Origin: Gammaproteobacteria bacterium
GTDB taxonomy: Bacteria > Pseudomonadota > Gammaproteobacteria > Steroidobacterales > Steroidobacteraceae
Assembly: GCA_030040235.1 (NCBI GenBank)
Contig: JASHUC010000482.1
Coordinates: 1-5,725 of the forward strand
Direction: 5' to 3'
DNA: 5,725 bases
The notes under the pieces were generated by a model, which was not told where the DNA came from, did no database searches, and saw nothing but the letters and a program-made list of their open reading frames with translations. Below are positions 4,490 to 5,725 of the stretch, in pieces. The number at the start of each line of letters is the position of its first letter. Position 1 is the stretch's first letter. The translations under genes and the position numbers were made by a program.

Positions 4490-5725
4490 TCACGCGTTCG
4501 CCCACGGACGGGTCTGGGTGAGGAGGCGCAGGCGCACAAGCCCCAACTGGGTATAGAAGTACCCATCGGGAAAACGCGTGTAGCCATTGCTGCCCACCTT
4601 GTGCTTGGCGCACAACCAGCGGCGAAGCCGACGGAGCGTGTAGCGATCCAAAGTGCGGTAGCTTGCGCTGACGGGGCCGAGACTGAAGTACTCCGCCCAA
4701 CCTCGCAAGAGCCGATTGATACGCTGCACGATCAGGGCCGTGTCGAGCAGGCCGGTTCGCAGAGCCGTCTCTGCGTGCAGCCGCTCGATAACCCGGCGGA
4801 GACTCTTCTTCGAGGGCCGGGTGCCCAGAAAGGCGTAGCCCGTCCTCGGCGAGTAGTACCGCCCGAAGGTGTAGCCCAGGAAGTCGAACGTCTCATTTGG
4901 CACGCGACATACTCGGGTCTTCTCCTCGTTCACGGTCAGCTTGATCTGCGCCATCAGGGATCGCATCGCCTCGAGGGCCTGCGCCGCCGAGCCTTTGCAG
5001 CAGATGACCAGATCGTCAGCGTAGGTGACCACGCGCGCCTTGAAGAGCGCTTCAAAACCCTTCCGCCGCCACCCCAGCACGAACCGTCGCATGTACAGGT
5101 TCGCGAGCAGTGGCGAGAGCGGCGACCCCTGTGGAATACCGCGCTTCTCGTCACGACACCGGGTCGTGCGCCGCTTGCCACCGCGCTCGTCGGTTTCCTC
5201 GACCGCCACTTCGAGCCACATCTTGATCAGATGCAGCACGTGCCGATCAACGACCCGACGCGCCACCGACTTCATCAGCTCGGCGTGCGGGATGGAGTCA
5301 AAGTACGCGGCGAGATCCGCGTCAACGACCTGCGTATGGCCCGTTTTCAGCAGGCTGTGAACCTGCCGGATTGCATCGTGAGCGTTCCGGTCCGGTCGAT
5401 AGGCATACTGCTCCGGTGGTAGGTCGGCTTCGAAGATCGGGCCGAGCACCAACGCCATTGCCATCTGCACCACTCGATCGCGGATCGTCGGGATCCCCAG
5501 TGGCCGCAACTTGCCGTTGGGCTTTGGGATATGCACCCGGCGGATCGCCTCCGCCTGATACGTCTTCTCCTTGAGCCTCTTCGCCAGCTCGCCCAGCCAC
5601 GACTCAGCCCCCTCCGCCTCGATGTCCTCGAAGTGCACTCCGTCCACCCCCGGGGCGCCGCGGTTCGCGCGGCAGCACTGATAGGCAAAACGCAGCACAT
5701 CCTCTCGGTACAGCTTGTCGTAGAG
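4490..5725 (-). CDS. ltrA: Group II intron reverse transcriptase/maturase, 5' end cut by window edge
   Basis: This enzyme helps the intron RNA fold and splice, and copies it into DNA at a new site. The frame is open to the window edge (first codons LYDKLYREDVLRFAYQCC), so the GTG at 5698 is not the true start. Numbered from the edge, RT motifs are ANRGAPGVDG (20-29), IPKPNGKLRPLGIP (66-79), DADLAAYFDSIPH with catalytic Asp137, GIPQGSPLSPLLANLY (196-211) and YADD (235-238). TVNEEKTRV and FDFLGYTFGR follow (264-289). The thumb/maturase part is RINRLLRGWAEYFSLG (336-350), then YRTLDRYTLRRLRRWL and LGLVRL near the end. It stops at RPWANA, with no HNH endonuclease domain after the maturase region. 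All catalytic residues are present and no frameshift is seen. Only a few N-terminal residues should be missing. Confidence 0.95.
   Translation of the reverse strand, partial: LYDKLYREDVLRFAYQCCRANRGAPGVDGVHFEDIEAEGAESWLGELAKRLKEKTYQAEAIRRVHIPKPNGKLRPLGIPTIRDRVVQMAMALVLGPIFEADLPPEQYAYRPDRNAHDAIRQVHSLLKTGHTQVVDADLAAYFDSIPHAELMKSVARRVVDRHVLHLIKMWLEVAVEETDERGGKRRTTRCRDEKRGIPQGSPLSPLLANLYMRRFVLGWRRKGFEALFKARVVTYADDLVICCKGSAAQALEAMRSLMAQIKLTVNEEKTRVCRVPNETFDFLGYTFGRYYSPRTGYAFLGTRPSKKSLRRVIERLHAETALRTGLLDTALIVQRINRLLRGWAEYFSLGPVSASYRTLDRYTLRRLRRWLCAKHKVGSNGYTRFPDGYFYTQLGLVRLRLLTQTRPWANA

Larger units (their letters stand above)
4382..5725 (-). mobile_element. Group II intron, 3' portion (5' end outside the window)
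   Basis: A self-splicing retroelement is defined here by three parts in the expected order on the minus strand: an intron-encoded reverse transcriptase/maturase, domain V, and domain VI ending in AC. The 3' splice junction lies between 4382 and 4381, so the 3' exon begins GAGTCGGC. The RT stop lies only 12 bases before domain V. The intron's 5' end (GTGYG), domains I-III and the start of the RT lie to the right of the window. The RT lacks a C-terminal endonuclease domain. No gene that the intron would interrupt is visible in the 3' exon. Confidence 0.88.

Noticed and set aside
4454..5422. Plus-strand open frame of 322 codons
   Set aside because: Exact antisense of the reverse transcriptase, which carries all expected RT motifs. 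This is a GC-rich shadow.
1..5725. CRISPR array or tandem repeat array
   Set aside because: No regularly spaced direct repeats with unique spacers were seen. The only short direct repeats are the operator pair and the two tRNA-like sites.

Overview
This is a mobile, accessory-type window from a GC-rich bacterium, most likely a proteobacterium. The basis is the codon style, the VapBC, serine recombinase and Fic set, and the style of the group II intron reverse transcriptase. No housekeeping gene anchors it to a genus. It reads as layers of mobile DNA, several of them broken.

Left part (1-1217): about 310 bases of GC-rich DNA without a gene I can assign, holding a near-perfect palindrome at 133-163. 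A possible small ORF follows (312-518). Then comes a complete vapBC toxin-antitoxin operon (556-1217) with a good -10 box and repeated TGATGTATA operator-like elements upstream. The antitoxin and toxin genes overlap by ATGA.

Middle part (1228-2962): ten bases after vapC begins a large serine recombinase gene, apparently in the same transcription unit. It is broken twice. One base is lost near 1840, and an in-frame deletion near 2255 removed the zinc-ribbon segment. Its 3' end (2692-2711) encodes the tail VVAGARF. Read on the minus strand, this is the acceptor end of a tRNA gene, the usual trace of an element integrated at a tRNA. The frame then runs on into the C-terminal piece of a MazE/AbrB-type antitoxin (2784-2909) that has lost its DNA-binding domain.

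Fic part (2963-4381): a complete, less GC-rich gene for a Fic-domain protein, with glutamine in place of the catalytic histidine and a long charged C-terminal tail. Its -10-like TACAAT box lies so close to the ATG that the mRNA may be leaderless. After it come four closely spaced small hairpins (4101-4228) and a second tRNA-acceptor-like sequence (4260-4280) that shares 11 bases with the first. The fic gene and antitoxin scrap therefore sit between two direct repeats of tRNA-end type, as a small nested cassette might.

Right part (4382-5725, minus strand): the 3' portion of a group II intron. It comprises a reverse transcriptase/maturase gene that runs off the right edge, then domain V with the AGC triad, then domain VI with a bulged adenosine 7 nt from an AC 3' end. 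The intron's 3' boundary can be placed at 4382. Its 5' end lies outside the window.

How the parts may work together (inference): vapBC would stabilise an element that was moved by the downstream recombinase. That element is now fixed because the recombinase is broken. A later Fic cassette and a retrotransposed group II intron accumulated beside it.
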